Source: Rubrobacter sp. (GTDB lineage: Bacteria > Actinomycetota > Rubrobacteria > Rubrobacterales > Rubrobacteraceae). From it: a stretch of 15,840 nucleotides of DNA. Position 1 is the first letter of the stretch. Each line of letters starts with the position of its first letter. Positions 1 to 7,352 of the stretch are shown here, one piece after another. The notes under the pieces are model-generated. The model did not search any database. It saw only the letters and a list, made by a program, of their open reading frames with translations, and was not told the DNA's origin. The stretch lies in the NCBI GenBank assembly GCA_016781885.1, contig JADDPM010000031.1, positions 2,250 to 18,089 of the forward strand. Direction: 5' to 3'. Position numbers and translations under genes: made by a program.

Positions 1-546
1 GATGATGACGGACTTCGGGTAGTACTCGTTGTTCGTCACGATGTCGTCGCTCGAGATGACCCTCTCGCCGTCGAACTCGAGACCCGGCAGGGTGCTCACG
101 GCGCTCCCCGTGGAGATCAGAACGTTCCCGGCCTCGAGCTCGTGCGTCTCGCCATCGTTGCCCTCGACCTTTATCTTTTTGGGCTCGACGAAGCTCCCTA
201 CCCCGTTGTAGACGGTAATCTTGTTCTTCTTCATGAGGCCCTGGACGCCCCGCCTGAGCTGGTTGACGACCTGCTCGCGGCGCTTGGCGGCGGCCGGGTA
301 GTCGAACTCGACGTCACCTACCTTTACCCCAAACTCCTCGCCGTTCTTGACGCCGTGGAGCAACTGGGCGGTATGGAGGAGCGCCTTGGTCGGTATGCAG
401 CCAACGTTGAGGCACGTCCCCCCGAGGTGACCGCTCTCCCGCTTCTCGATCAGGGCTACTTTCATCCCGAGTTGGCTGGCCCGGATCGCCGGTATGTAGC
501 CTGCGTTTCCCCCGCCGATAACCACCAGATCAAAATTGTCCGCCAC
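1..546 (-). CDS. lpdA: Dihydrolipoamide dehydrogenase (E3), N-terminal part, cut by window edge
   Basis: The frame is open from a GTG at 544-546 to the window edge, giving the first 182 residues; the C-terminal NAD and dimerisation domains lie outside. The protein is an FAD flavoenzyme that reoxidises dihydrolipoamide in 2-oxoacid dehydrogenase or glycine-cleavage complexes using NAD+. Visible hallmarks are the N-terminal FAD dinucleotide fold (DLVVIGGGNAGY, residues 6-17) and the redox disulfide motif GGTCLNVGCIPTK with Cys45 and Cys50, followed by KALLH, typical of lipoamide dehydrogenases. A motif ISTGSAVSTLPG near residue 145 matches the second FAD-contact region. An AAAGGAGAG ribosome site lies about six bases upstream of the GTG. 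It follows fpg by 22 bases, so it is probably the third gene of a minus-strand operon. A mercuric- or glutathione-reductase relative is less likely given the CLNVGC motif. Confidence 0.93.
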   Translation of the reverse strand, partial: MADNFDLVVIGGGNAGYIPAIRASQLGMKVALIEKRESGHLGGTCLNVGCIPTKALLHTAQLLHGVKNGEEFGVKVGDVEFDYPAAAKRREQVVNQLRRGVQGLMKKNKITVYNGVGSFVEPKKIKVEGNDGETHELEAGNVLISTGSAVSTLPGLEFDGERVISSDDIVTNNEYYPKSVII

Positions 547-568
547 CGTATCTCTCCTTTCTTAATAC

Positions 569-1426
569 TCAACTTAATGTTAACTCTTGTTCCCCCCCGC
601 GGCCATTCTCACGCTGGCAGGAGGGACAGTAATGGGTTGGCCTCCCGCCGACCTTCTCCCGAACGACCTCTCCCCCGCACCCCGGACACGGTTTTCCGTG
701 CTTCTCGAAGACGCGCAGGTAGTTCTGGTGCTCGCCGGGCCGGTTCAGCGCATCCCGGTAGAGCCGCACCGTCGTCCCCCGATGCGCCACACCGGCCGCG
801 AGGTTCGACCGGATCGCGGCGTGGAGCGCCTCCCACTCGCCGCCCTCCAACGTGTTCGCCTTGCGCCGGGGGTGAAGTCGCGCGTCGTAGAGGATCTCGT
901 CCGCATAGATGTTACCTATCCCGGCGACGACCTTCTGGTCGAGCAACAAGGGTTTCATCTGCGCCCTTCGAGAGGATAGAACTCTTCGCAGGTACTCCGC
1001 GTCGAACCCTTCTTCCAGCGGCTCCGGCCCCAGAGACGCGAGCCGCACCTCCAACTCCCCCATATCCAGCAGACGAGCCCGGGAGAACCTCGTCTCGTCC
1101 CGCAGGAAGAGCCTCCGGTCCCCGTCCAGGTGGAGCACGAGCATGAGCGCGGTCCGTGGTTCCTCGACCGGCGGCACGAGTAGTAGCTGACCCCCGATCT
1201 TCAACTGAAAAACGAGCGAGTCTCCGCCGTCGAGCTCCACGATGAGGTGTTTCGCCCGACGCCGCGCTCTCGTTATCGAGCGTCCCGCGAGCCGCCGGGT
1301 GAACTCCTCCGTCGAAGGCTGCTCGACAAGGCCGGCATCGAGCACCTCGGCGCGCTCTATCCTCGCCCCTACGACCAACTCGCGCAGATCCTCTTTTATC
1401 GTCTCGACCTCGGGTAGCTCGGGCAT
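569..1426 (-). CDS. mutM: Formamidopyrimidine-DNA glycosylase (Fpg/MutM), divergent loop
   Basis: This is a 285-residue bifunctional base-excision repair enzyme that removes oxidised purines (8-oxoguanine, FapyG) and cuts the abasic site. The start MPELPEVET supplies the catalytic N-terminal Pro2 and Glu3; Lys59 (RRAKH) matches the conserved minor-groove lysine. The helix-two-turn-helix motif reads GIGNIYADE (169-177). The C-terminal zinc finger is complete: Cys247, Cys250, Cys267, Cys270, with the substrate-contact GGRPTHYC. The length is normal. Unusually, the family's HLGMTG loop, which carries the void-filling methionine, reads QLKIGG here (75-80), so the methionine is replaced by isoleucine, while RF (113-114) of the partner loop remains. 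This suggests a divergent Fpg paralogue whose lesion range may differ. The start codon lies one base after the stop of the upstream gene, implying translational coupling. Confidence 0.95.
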   Translation of the reverse strand: MPELPEVETIKEDLRELVVGARIERAEVLDAGLVEQPSTEEFTRRLAGRSITRARRRAKHLIVELDGGDSLVFQLKIGGQLLLVPPVEEPRTALMLVLHLDGDRRLFLRDETRFSRARLLDMGELEVRLASLGPEPLEEGFDAEYLRRVLSSRRAQMKPLLLDQKVVAGIGNIYADEILYDARLHPRRKANTLEGGEWEALHAAIRSNLAAGVAHRGTTVRLYRDALNRPGEHQNYLRVFEKHGKPCPGCGGEVVREKVGGRPTHYCPSCQRENGRGGEQELTLS

Positions 1427-1427
1427 C

Positions 1428-2159
1428 TCAGAGGTTGGTTGCGCGCACCGGGCTGCTCACGAGCGGGACCGGCTCCCTATAGACGGCCTTGTAGAGCCCG
1501 TCGAGCATTACGGAGCGAGCATCGAGGGAGCGCATGGCGCCCTCGCGTACCTTTCTCTGGCCTTCCTCGTCCTCCGTATAGGGGGCGATGGCATCCATCA
1601 TGATGCGGGCGTGGGTGACGTCCATGGTGACGTGGCTCGTAAAGATCTCCAAAGCCTCGTCGGAGATATCGGTCGCCTTCTTGAGACCTTCGGTGAGGCG
1701 AACGTAGATCGGGGGTACCGGCCACTCGCTCGCCGGTCCGAGCGCCCCCAATCCCAACCTGACGTCCGGGTCACGCGTCAACTCGCGGTGGGCGCTTATG
1801 TATAACTGTATCTCCGGGAGAGTCGGCGGCGCCTCCCACTCCTCCTCGGTGAGGCCCAGAGCCATAAGGAAGCGCCGGTAGAGGGCCGGATGAGTCTCGT
1901 CGGGCTTCAGATGTCCGTACTCGTCGAAGAGGATCTCCGCGAGCGCGAGCTGTAGCCTCTCGTCGTTCCCGCAGTTGGAGATGAGCGACGCCAGATACAA
2001 CCGGCTCACCCGAACGTGACGGTAGTATTGGATCGCGAACTCCCTCACCCCCTCCTCGCCCGCATCCCCCTCCCCGAACCGCTCCAGAAAAGGATGCATC
2101 AGCGCCGGGTGCCCGATAACCTCACGCTTTAGTTTTTCAAGAAACTCCCCTGAGTTCAC
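1428..2159 (-). CDS. Heme-oxygenase-like diiron oxidase/oxygenase (HDO) family protein
   Basis: The 243-residue all-helical protein is of the TenA/PqqC/CADD/UndA type ('iron-containing redox enzyme'). Candidate metal ligands can be placed: Glu80 and His83 in DEYGH (an E-x2-H pair as in UndA), Glu145 in the helix with SEWPVPP, and the diagnostic H-x3-D-x2-H signature HVTMDVTH with His176, Asp180 and His183. All six diiron ligands therefore appear present, favouring an O2-using metalloenzyme over a thiaminase (TenA) or cofactorless PqqC. The substrate is unknown; relatives act on fatty acids, amino acids or self-derived side chains (pABA synthesis by CADD). The GTG start at 2157-2159 has AAGGAG seven bases upstream; no ATG fits. 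It heads the operon with fpg and lpdA, which gives a redox context but no defined pathway. Confidence 0.85.
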   Translation of the reverse strand: MNSGEFLEKLKREVIGHPALMHPFLERFGEGDAGEEGVREFAIQYYRHVRVSRLYLASLISNCGNDERLQLALAEILFDEYGHLKPDETHPALYRRFLMALGLTEEEWEAPPTLPEIQLYISAHRELTRDPDVRLGLGALGPASEWPVPPIYVRLTEGLKKATDISDEALEIFTSHVTMDVTHARIMMDAIAPYTEDEEGQRKVREGAMRSLDARSVMLDGLYKAVYREPVPLVSSPVRATNL

Positions 2160-2248
2160 TCACATCTCCTTCCACCGCTCCTCCTTAAGTGTAACGCAAG
2201 CTCGTAGTCGCCAGTAATCAGCACGAGGTCGGACGAGGAGGCCGCCAT
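2156..2248 (-). pseudogene. Possible relic of a PIN/NYN-like nuclease gene
   Basis: A short minus-strand frame from ATG 2248 encodes 30 residues ending in a TGA (2156-2158) that overlaps the GTG start of the diiron gene as GTGA, the usual geometry of coupled genes. Its core, SDLVLITGDYELALHLRRSG, resembles the C-terminal half of NYN/PIN domains (hydrophobic strand, then S/TGD-x-[DE], then a helix and a glycine). The same frame stays open upstream to a TAA near 2333 and contains a GEMIRMA segment reminiscent of the DMVRLA helix that precedes this strand in NYN proteins. The N-terminal half of such a domain is absent. I see the motif and the overlap; assignment as a decayed gene is inference, and a chance match or a true micro-ORF is possible. 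Confidence 0.3.
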
Positions 2249-2405
2249 GCGTATCATCTCCCCCTGGTTCGACATAATTATTAACCGCATTAGCATGGCT
2301 CGAAGCCGGTGGTAGAACCCGCAAAGTCGTTAGCCAACTTCTAATTTCAGGATTAAAATACGTCATTTGCAGGAGATTTAATAGTGAAAAAAGGCGTATA
2401 TGCAG

Positions 2406-2411
2406 TATAAT
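2406..2411 (+). promoter_or_regulatory. -10 box TATAAT for a leaderless mRNA
   Basis: A perfect TATAAT ends seven bases before the ATG at 2418, so transcription should start at the A of the start codon. The in-frame ATG at 2400 overlaps the promoter and cannot lie on this transcript. No clear TTGACA-like -35 is seen 17 bases upstream. Confidence 0.65.
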
Positions 2412-2417
2412 CTATCT

Positions 2418-2966
2418 ATGACAGAGAAGAGACAAAACTGGTTGAGCGTCCCACGGCGGCGGGAGGAGGAGCGGCTTGACCCGCACGTTTACGAACGTGG
2501 GGTCAACGGGTTGACGGTCGAGGAGGCGGTGGAGCGGGCGTACCCGCGGGTTATGGGGATACTCGGGCGGAGCGGGGAGCGGTACTCCGAGTTCGAAGGG
2601 GAGTTGGTGCGCCAGACGATCCGGGCGTGTCTGATCTCTCAGGTCTCCAGGGCGAACCTCTACCGCATCGCCGGTATCCTTGTCGCCGACCGGCGCGATG
2701 AGGGCGCACACCTCGGCCGCTCGCTCGCGCTCGCCTACGTGGCCGCCTTGAGAGAGGCCTTTCTGCCCGGCCTCTCAGTCGGGGAGCGCGTCGGCTCGCC
2801 CTTCGGCCACGGCGAGGTGCGTTACGTCTCCGGTGACGGCCGCAACGCCGCCGTAAAGCTCGACGGAGGGCAAGAGGTCTGGCTTCCAGCCATAAAGCTC
2901 TACCGGCTCGACCACGAGGAAGGCCCGGCGGACACCTCCGGGCCTCCCGTCCGGCACGCCTCCTAG
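2418..2966 (+). CDS. Hypothetical protein with C-terminal SH3/Tudor-like domain
   Basis: The 182-residue protein is not recognised. Residues 1-30 are charged and probably flexible; 32-115 look helical (TVEEAVERAYPRVMGILG, then a long helix pair ending LALAYVAALREAFLP). Residues 119-165 resemble a small five-strand barrel: LSVGERVGSPFGHGEVRYV, a turn, then AAVKLDGGQEVWLP, the pattern of Tudor/SH3-like modules found at the C-termini of UvrD/PcrA helicases and in CarD-type RNA polymerase binders. A nucleic-acid or RNA polymerase partner is thus conceivable but unproven. The last 17 residues are Pro/Gly-rich. The start at 2418 is chosen over 2400 because TATAAT overlaps the earlier codon; no Shine-Dalgarno site exists, consistent with leaderless translation. 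The lipid kinase gene follows after 66 bases on the same strand. Confidence 0.7.
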   Translation: MTEKRQNWLSVPRRREEERLDPHVYERGVNGLTVEEAVERAYPRVMGILGRSGERYSEFEGELVRQTIRACLISQVSRANLYRIAGILVADRRDEGAHLGRSLALAYVAALREAFLPGLSVGERVGSPFGHGEVRYVSGDGRNAAVKLDGGQEVWLPAIKLYRLDHEEGPADTSGPPVRHAS

Positions 2967-3032
2967 ACTGGCGCGGCTCGCTCCAGGGTAGACTCTGTGG
3001 CGGCGAGGAAGCAGCGAGAGAGGGGTAGCGGT

Positions 3033-3950
3033 ATGAGAGCTTCGGAGGCGAAGGTGCGGGTGATCTGCAACCCCTCCTCCGGCGGCGGAACGTATGACCT
3101 CGACCAGTTGCGCGACAAGCTGGACGGTCTGGAGCTGGACTGGGTCGAGACCGGGGGCAAGGAAGACGCTGTCGAGGCCGCGCGGGAGTGGCGGAATGGA
3201 TTACTAATCGTCGCCGGTGGCGACGGCACCATCAACGACGTCGTCAACGGCCTGGGCAGGGCCGGGTTCCCCGAGGACGTCACGCTCGCCCTCCTGCCCA
3301 GCGGGACCGGCAACGACCTCGCTGCGACGCTGGCGATCCCCGAGGACCCGGACGAGGCGGTGGAGGTGATCCGTCAGAGCCGGGCACGAACCCTCGACAC
3401 GGCGCACGTCAGCTCCGGGGGTGTCGGGGAGCACTTCTTCATTAACGTGGCGACCGGAGGTCTGGGAGCGCAGATCTCCGACGCCAACGACGAGCAACTC
3501 AAGGGCAAGTGGGGCAAGCTCTCCTACCTGCGCGCCTCGCTGGAGGTATCCCGCAACTTCGACGTGCGCGAGGTGGCGCTCACCCTCGACGGTGAGGAGC
3601 GCTTGGTGCGCGCCGTCAACATCGCCGTCGGCAACTGCCGCTATGCCGGAGGTGGGTGGCCCGCCGCTCCGAGGGCCAATCCCGAAGACGGGCTCCTCGA
3701 CGTCGTAGTCATAGAGGACATCGGGCTCAAGGAGCTCCTCACGCTCACCCCCTCGGCGCTCGCCGGCATAGACTACCTCGACCAGGAAGGCGTCTTCTCC
3801 ACACGCGCCAGGGAGATACGGGTCGAGACCGAGCCCGGCCTCGTTTTCACAGTCGACGGCGAGGTCATCGGCGACGAGCCCGCCGAGTTCACGGTCTTAC
3901 CTCGCACCCTCAAGGTCGTGGTGGGGCCGGAGTACGCCCCGGAACCGTAG
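3033..3950 (+). CDS. Diacylglycerol kinase-family (YegS/DgkB-like) lipid kinase
   Basis: This 305-residue cytosolic, membrane-associated kinase probably phosphorylates diacylglycerol or a related lipid for recycling into phospholipid synthesis. Family motifs are clear: the N-terminal strand VRVICNPSSGGG (8-19), the nucleotide-binding GGDGTINDV (62-70), PSGTGNDLA (89-97), and the C-terminal sandwich with NPEDGLLDVVVI and VDGEVIG. Length is normal. ATG 3033 is preferred because AGAGAGGGG lies seven bases upstream and homology begins just after it; an in-frame GTG at 2997 would add 12 charged residues with a poorer site. The gap to the preceding gene is short, so the two may be co-transcribed. 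Lipid specificity (diacylglycerol, ceramide or sphingosine-like) cannot be read from sequence. Confidence 0.9.
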   Translation: MRASEAKVRVICNPSSGGGTYDLDQLRDKLDGLELDWVETGGKEDAVEAAREWRNGLLIVAGGDGTINDVVNGLGRAGFPEDVTLALLPSGTGNDLAATLAIPEDPDEAVEVIRQSRARTLDTAHVSSGGVGEHFFINVATGGLGAQISDANDEQLKGKWGKLSYLRASLEVSRNFDVREVALTLDGEERLVRAVNIAVGNCRYAGGGWPAAPRANPEDGLLDVVVIEDIGLKELLTLTPSALAGIDYLDQEGVFSTRAREIRVETEPGLVFTVDGEVIGDEPAEFTVLPRTLKVVVGPEYAPEP

Positions 3951-3982
3951 ACCCTCGCCTCACCTCTATTCGCTAAGAGCCG

Positions 3983-3995
3983 CATAATCTACAAT
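3983..3995 (+). promoter_or_regulatory. Candidate -10 region for the ABC importer operon
   Basis: The gap before the importer holds an A/T-rich island with two overlapping -10-like hexamers, CATAAT (3983-3988) and TACAAT (3990-3995). No convincing -35 is present. Either would give an ~80-base leader. No binding-site palindrome was recognised. Confidence 0.35.
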
Positions 3996-4083
3996 ACATA
4001 TGGTGGGGCTCGTGCCAAACGCGTGAGAGTTCGCGTAGCCAGGTGCTCAGGGCCGGATAAAGTCCTTGTAAGGGGGTATGCGT

Positions 4084-5352
4084 ATGGCGGTATCGCGGCT
4101 GTCGCGGCGAGATTTCTTGAAGGTCAGCAGCGGCGCTTTGGCCGGCGCATACGTCCTGGGAACGGCGGGTTGTGGCGGCGGGGGTGGCGGGGGGAGCGAC
4201 TCTTTAGGACTCTTCGTCACCGGTACAGATGATGCGCGCAAGAGCTACTTCGCGGACCTCACGGCGGCGTTTCAGGAGGAGTCCGGGCGGCAGTTTGAGC
4301 CGGAGTACGTGGGGATAGAGCAGTCCCAGCAGGAGCTAACTACCAGGGTCGGCGGCGGAGACCCACTGGCAACGGCCTACTACCCGGGCAGGTGGCTGCC
4401 GGACTTCGCGGACCTCGGCGCCCTGGCCCCGGTGGACTCAGCCGCCGTCGAGGGCTTCACCGCGAGCGCAGTCGAGGGCGGCATGGTGGACGGGGAGCTA
4501 TACGGGATGCCGTGGGGCTTCTCGACGCGGGCGCTCTTCTATCGCAGCGATCTCCTGGAGAGGGCCGGGCTGGAGCCACCGCGGAGCTGGGACGAGATGC
4601 TCACCGCCGCGAGGACGATGCACGATCCGGACAACGATGTCTACGGGTTCGCCATAGCCGGGCTCGACCACACCTCGACCGCGGTGCAGTTCCTGATCTG
4701 GCTGTGGTCCGCAGGCGCCGAGGTCCTGAGCGAGGACGGCACGGAGGCCCTCTTCAACTCTGATGCGGGTGTGGAGGCCCTTACGCGCTACGCGAGCGTG
4801 GTAAAGGACGGTTACGCCGAGCCCGGGGCCATAACCAACGACGAGCCCGCCCTGCACAGCCTCTTCCGGCAGGGGCAGCTAGGCATGATCATCACCGGCC
4901 CCTGGATGCGCGCCCTCATGCGGTCTGAGGAGTCCACGATCCAGATGGACGAGAACGCCGCTGTCATGCCCCTTCCCCCCTGGGAGACGAGGGCGACTCT
5001 GGCGACGACGGACACTCTAAGCATCTTCACCGAAGGAGATCCCGAAGCTGCGAACGAGTTTCTGCAGTTTGCCGCGCAGGACGATTGGGTCTTCGACTAC
5101 TCCATAGCCACCCAGCTGCAGCCGGTCAAGGAGAGCGTCGCCGAGAGGCCGGAGTTCGCCGACGACCCCTACTGGTCCGAGGCTTTTATCCCCTCGGGTG
5201 AGTTCGGCAGGCCCTACCCCAACGTCGTGGGCTGGACGGACGTCGAGAACGCCCTCATCGCCGCCGTCCAGCAGACCCTGCAGGACGAGGACCCGAAAAC
5301 GGCGCTCGACGCCGCCGCCGAGAAGGCTAACGCCGCGCTAGATCGGGCCTAG
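4084..5352 (+). CDS. Tat-exported sugar-binding lipoprotein of an ABC importer
   Basis: This 422-residue extracellular solute-binding protein (SBP_bac_1, UgpB/MalE-like cluster) captures a sugar or glycerol-phosphate-type ligand for the two permeases that follow. The signal carries a twin-arginine motif SRRDFLK (Arg8-Arg9), a hydrophobic stretch, and a lipobox-like GTAGC with Cys30 as lipid anchor, followed by a seven-glycine linker. Family signatures include GMPWGFSTRALFYRSDLLE and GQLGMIITGPWM, the latter typical of the hinge region. The start at 4084 is chosen over ATG 4078 because AAGGGGGT (4070-4077) then has seven bases of spacing rather than one. It ends two bases before the first permease. 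Export folded through Tat, then lipid anchoring, is inferred from the motifs. The ligand cannot be predicted. Confidence 0.92.
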   Translation: MAVSRLSRRDFLKVSSGALAGAYVLGTAGCGGGGGGGSDSLGLFVTGTDDARKSYFADLTAAFQEESGRQFEPEYVGIEQSQQELTTRVGGGDPLATAYYPGRWLPDFADLGALAPVDSAAVEGFTASAVEGGMVDGELYGMPWGFSTRALFYRSDLLERAGLEPPRSWDEMLTAARTMHDPDNDVYGFAIAGLDHTSTAVQFLIWLWSAGAEVLSEDGTEALFNSDAGVEALTRYASVVKDGYAEPGAITNDEPALHSLFRQGQLGMIITGPWMRALMRSEESTIQMDENAAVMPLPPWETRATLATTDTLSIFTEGDPEAANEFLQFAAQDDWVFDYSIATQLQPVKESVAERPEFADDPYWSEAFIPSGEFGRPYPNVVGWTDVENALIAAVQQTLQDEDPKTALDAAAEKANAALDRA

Positions 5353-5354
5353 AA

Positions 5355-6254
5355 ATGGCTCTCAATACCGCGAAGAAGGGCGATCAGCGCCGGCGCAGCT
5401 TCGGGCCCTATCTGGCGATACTGCCGGGATTCCTGCTTATAGCCGCCGTCATCTTCTACCCGATAGTCAACACCTTCTGGCTCTCGCTGCACGACGTAAA
5501 GCTGATCGGGACAGGAAGATTTCTCGGGCTTGAGAACTACCGCACCTTGGCCCGGGACCCGCTCTTCTGGCAGGTCGTGAGGCAGACCTTTCTGTGGACT
5601 TTCTCCTCGGTCATGCTCAAGCTGATCCTGGGGATGTCCCTGGGGCTGCTGCTCAACCAGAAGTTCCGGGGACGCAAGGTCTTTAGAGCCCTGCTGTTGG
5701 TCCCCTGGGCCATGCCGCTCGTCGCGGCGGCCATCGTGTGGCGCTGGATGTACGACGCCAACTTCGGCTACCTCAACGACCTGCTCCGCCAGATCGGGCT
5801 GATAGACGAGCCCGTAGTGTGGCTCGGTGGACAGAACAGCGCCTTTGCCGCGGCGGTCGTCACCGACGCCTGGACGGGACTGCCGTTCATGGCCTTCGTC
5901 TTCCTGGCCGGGCTGCAGGGGATAGACCGCACCCTCTACGAGGTGGCTAAGATAGACGGGGCCGGCGCCTGGGGCCGATTTCTCTACGTGACGCTGCCCC
6001 AGCTCGCCCCCGTCACCCTCGTCGCCACGCTCGTCAGCAGCATCTGGACCTTCAACTCGTTCAACATCGTCTACGCATTGACCGGCGGCGGTCCCCTCAA
6101 CTCAACCGACATCATGGTTACCTACACCTACACCCAAGCCTTCGACCGGCTCCAGTTCGGCCTCGCCGCGGCCCTGGCGACGGTAACGTTCATAATCCTG
6201 CTCGTCTTCAGCCTCGTCTACGTCAGGCTCTACGGCAGAGAGAACGCGGTATGA
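5355..6254 (+). CDS. ABC sugar importer permease, MalF/UgpA type
   Basis: The 299-residue inner-membrane permease has about six hydrophobic segments, the first at residues 18-42 after a basic cytosolic N-terminus (KKGDQRRRS). The EAA loop that docks the ATPase is visible as YEVAKIDGAGAWGRFLYVTLPQLAP-like sequence near residues 195-219, with the conserved EVAKIDGAG core. The N-terminal segment with ALLLVPWAMP is typical of the UgpA/MalF subgroup. It begins two bases after the binding-protein gene and its last four bases overlap the next permease (ATGA), so the three are one translationally coupled operon. It pairs with the downstream permease to form the heterodimeric channel. Substrate is unknown; a disaccharide or other carbohydrate is the family norm. 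Confidence 0.93.
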   Translation: MALNTAKKGDQRRRSFGPYLAILPGFLLIAAVIFYPIVNTFWLSLHDVKLIGTGRFLGLENYRTLARDPLFWQVVRQTFLWTFSSVMLKLILGMSLGLLLNQKFRGRKVFRALLLVPWAMPLVAAAIVWRWMYDANFGYLNDLLRQIGLIDEPVVWLGGQNSAFAAAVVTDAWTGLPFMAFVFLAGLQGIDRTLYEVAKIDGAGAWGRFLYVTLPQLAPVTLVATLVSSIWTFNSFNIVYALTGGGPLNSTDIMVTYTYTQAFDRLQFGLAAALATVTFIILLVFSLVYVRLYGRENAV

Positions 6255-7081
6255 AGACAGCTCTCGTCCGTCAGACGTTGGTGCTTGCCCTTCTGTTAGT
6301 GCTCTTCGGCTTTCTATTGATGCCGGTCTGGATCATGATCATAAGCGCGCTCAAGCCCTTAAACGCCGTACAGACCCCGGACCCGACATGGCTGCCGGCC
6401 CCGGTCCGCTTCGAGAACTTCGTAGAGATATGGAGCGAGATCCCGCTGCTCTCCTATCTCAAGAACAGCGCCATCGTGGCGTTCTCGTCCACGGCGCTGG
6501 TGATGGCGTTGGCTATCCCCTCGGCCTACGCCCTGGCCCGGTTCTCGTTCCCGGGGTGGCGACCGTACATGTTCGCCCTCTTGACCACCCAGATGTTCTC
6601 GCCCGTCATCATCGTCATCCCGCTCTACCGCTTTATGCGCGAGTCCGGGCTCTATGACACCCTGACGGCGGTGATCCTCGGAGACGCAGCCCTCTCGATG
6701 GCCTTCGCGACCTGGATGCTCACTGGCTACTTCCGGTCCATCCCCAAGGACGTAGAGGAGGCGGTCTGGGTAGACGGCGGCACCCGCCGTGACAGCCTCC
6801 TTCGCGTAGTCCTGCCCCTGAGCGCCCCCGGGCTCGTCACCACGGCGATCTACACCTTCATCCTGGCCTGGAACCAGTTTATCCTGCCGCTCTCGTTTAT
6901 CTCCAGCCTTGAGAAACAGGTCGTGGTCGTTGGTCTCTACGACTTCGTCAGCGAGGAGGGTGTGGCGTGGAACCTGCTCATGGCCTCGGTGGTGGTCGCC
7001 GTGATCCCGGTCGTCGTCCTCTTCACCCTCGTCCAACGCTACCTCACCGAAGGTCTCCTCAGTGGGGCAACAAAGGGTTAG
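6251..7081 (+). CDS. ABC sugar importer permease, MalG/UgpE type
   Basis: The 276-residue second permease has six predicted membrane helices, starting at residues 8-33 after a short basic N-terminus. The EAA loop reads EEAVWVDGGTRRDSLLRVVL near residues 172-191, and the helix SAYALARFSFPG is characteristic of the MalG/UgpE branch. Its ATG overlaps the stop of the first permease by four bases. No ATPase gene follows; the next gene on the strand is moaD, so energy presumably comes from a shared MsmK/MsiK-type ATPase encoded elsewhere, a common actinobacterial arrangement. No terminator was found after the stop. Confidence 0.93.
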   Translation: MKTALVRQTLVLALLLVLFGFLLMPVWIMIISALKPLNAVQTPDPTWLPAPVRFENFVEIWSEIPLLSYLKNSAIVAFSSTALVMALAIPSAYALARFSFPGWRPYMFALLTTQMFSPVIIVIPLYRFMRESGLYDTLTAVILGDAALSMAFATWMLTGYFRSIPKDVEEAVWVDGGTRRDSLLRVVLPLSAPGLVTTAIYTFILAWNQFILPLSFISSLEKQVVVVGLYDFVSEEGVAWNLLMASVVVAVIPVVVLFTLVQRYLTEGLLSGATKG

Positions 7082-7090
7082 CCCCGATGC

Positions 7091-7096
7091 TACCAT
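7091..7096 (+). promoter_or_regulatory. -10-like TACCAT for leaderless moaD
   Basis: A TAnnnT hexamer ends eight bases before the moaD ATG, and there is no ribosome-binding site in between. The -35 is weak. The geometry repeats that of other leaderless starts here. Confidence 0.4.
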
Positions 7097-7103
7097 CACT
7101 ATT

Positions 7104-7352
7104 ATGGAAGAAGGAGTAAAGGTACTGCTCTTCGGCGCGGCGGCGGACGCCGCCGGGACGCGCGAGGAAGAGATAACGGCCAGCGGCGTAACCCTGCGCG
7201 AGCTGTTTTCAATGCTCACGCACAAGTACCCGGCTCTGGGGCCCATGCGCGGCACGCTCGCCTTCGCGATCAACAACGAGTACGCGAGCATGGACGAGAC
7301 GGTCTCCGCCGGCGACGAGGTCGCGGTGCTGCCGCCCGTCTCGGGGGGCTAG
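7104..7352 (+). CDS. moaD: Molybdopterin synthase sulfur carrier subunit MoaD
   Basis: This 82-residue ubiquitin-like protein carries sulfur as a C-terminal thiocarboxylate for insertion into precursor Z (cPMP) during molybdenum cofactor synthesis. It starts VKVLLFGAAADAAG, has the GDEVAVLPPVSGG terminus, and ends exactly in the required Gly-Gly. A GTG at 7062 would add 14 residues overlapping the permease and is rejected; homology starts at the ATG. Ribosome-binding sequence is lacking and a -10-like box sits eight bases upstream, suggesting a leaderless message. The stop codon directly abuts the TTG of moaE. These are the two subunits of one enzyme; other cofactor genes are not in the window. 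Confidence 0.9.
   Translation: MEEGVKVLLFGAAADAAGTREEEITASGVTLRELFSMLTHKYPALGPMRGTLAFAINNEYASMDETVSAGDEVAVLPPVSGG

Noticed and set aside
142..1146. Plus-strand open frame antisense to lpdA and fpg
   Set aside because: Low-complexity Arg/Pro translation with no domain; both opposite genes are unmistakable.
2160..2366. 68-codon minus-strand frame in the gap before the diiron gene
   Set aside because: It has no ribosome site, unlikely composition and no family look; the competing frame with ITGDYEL and a GTGA overlap is the better candidate.
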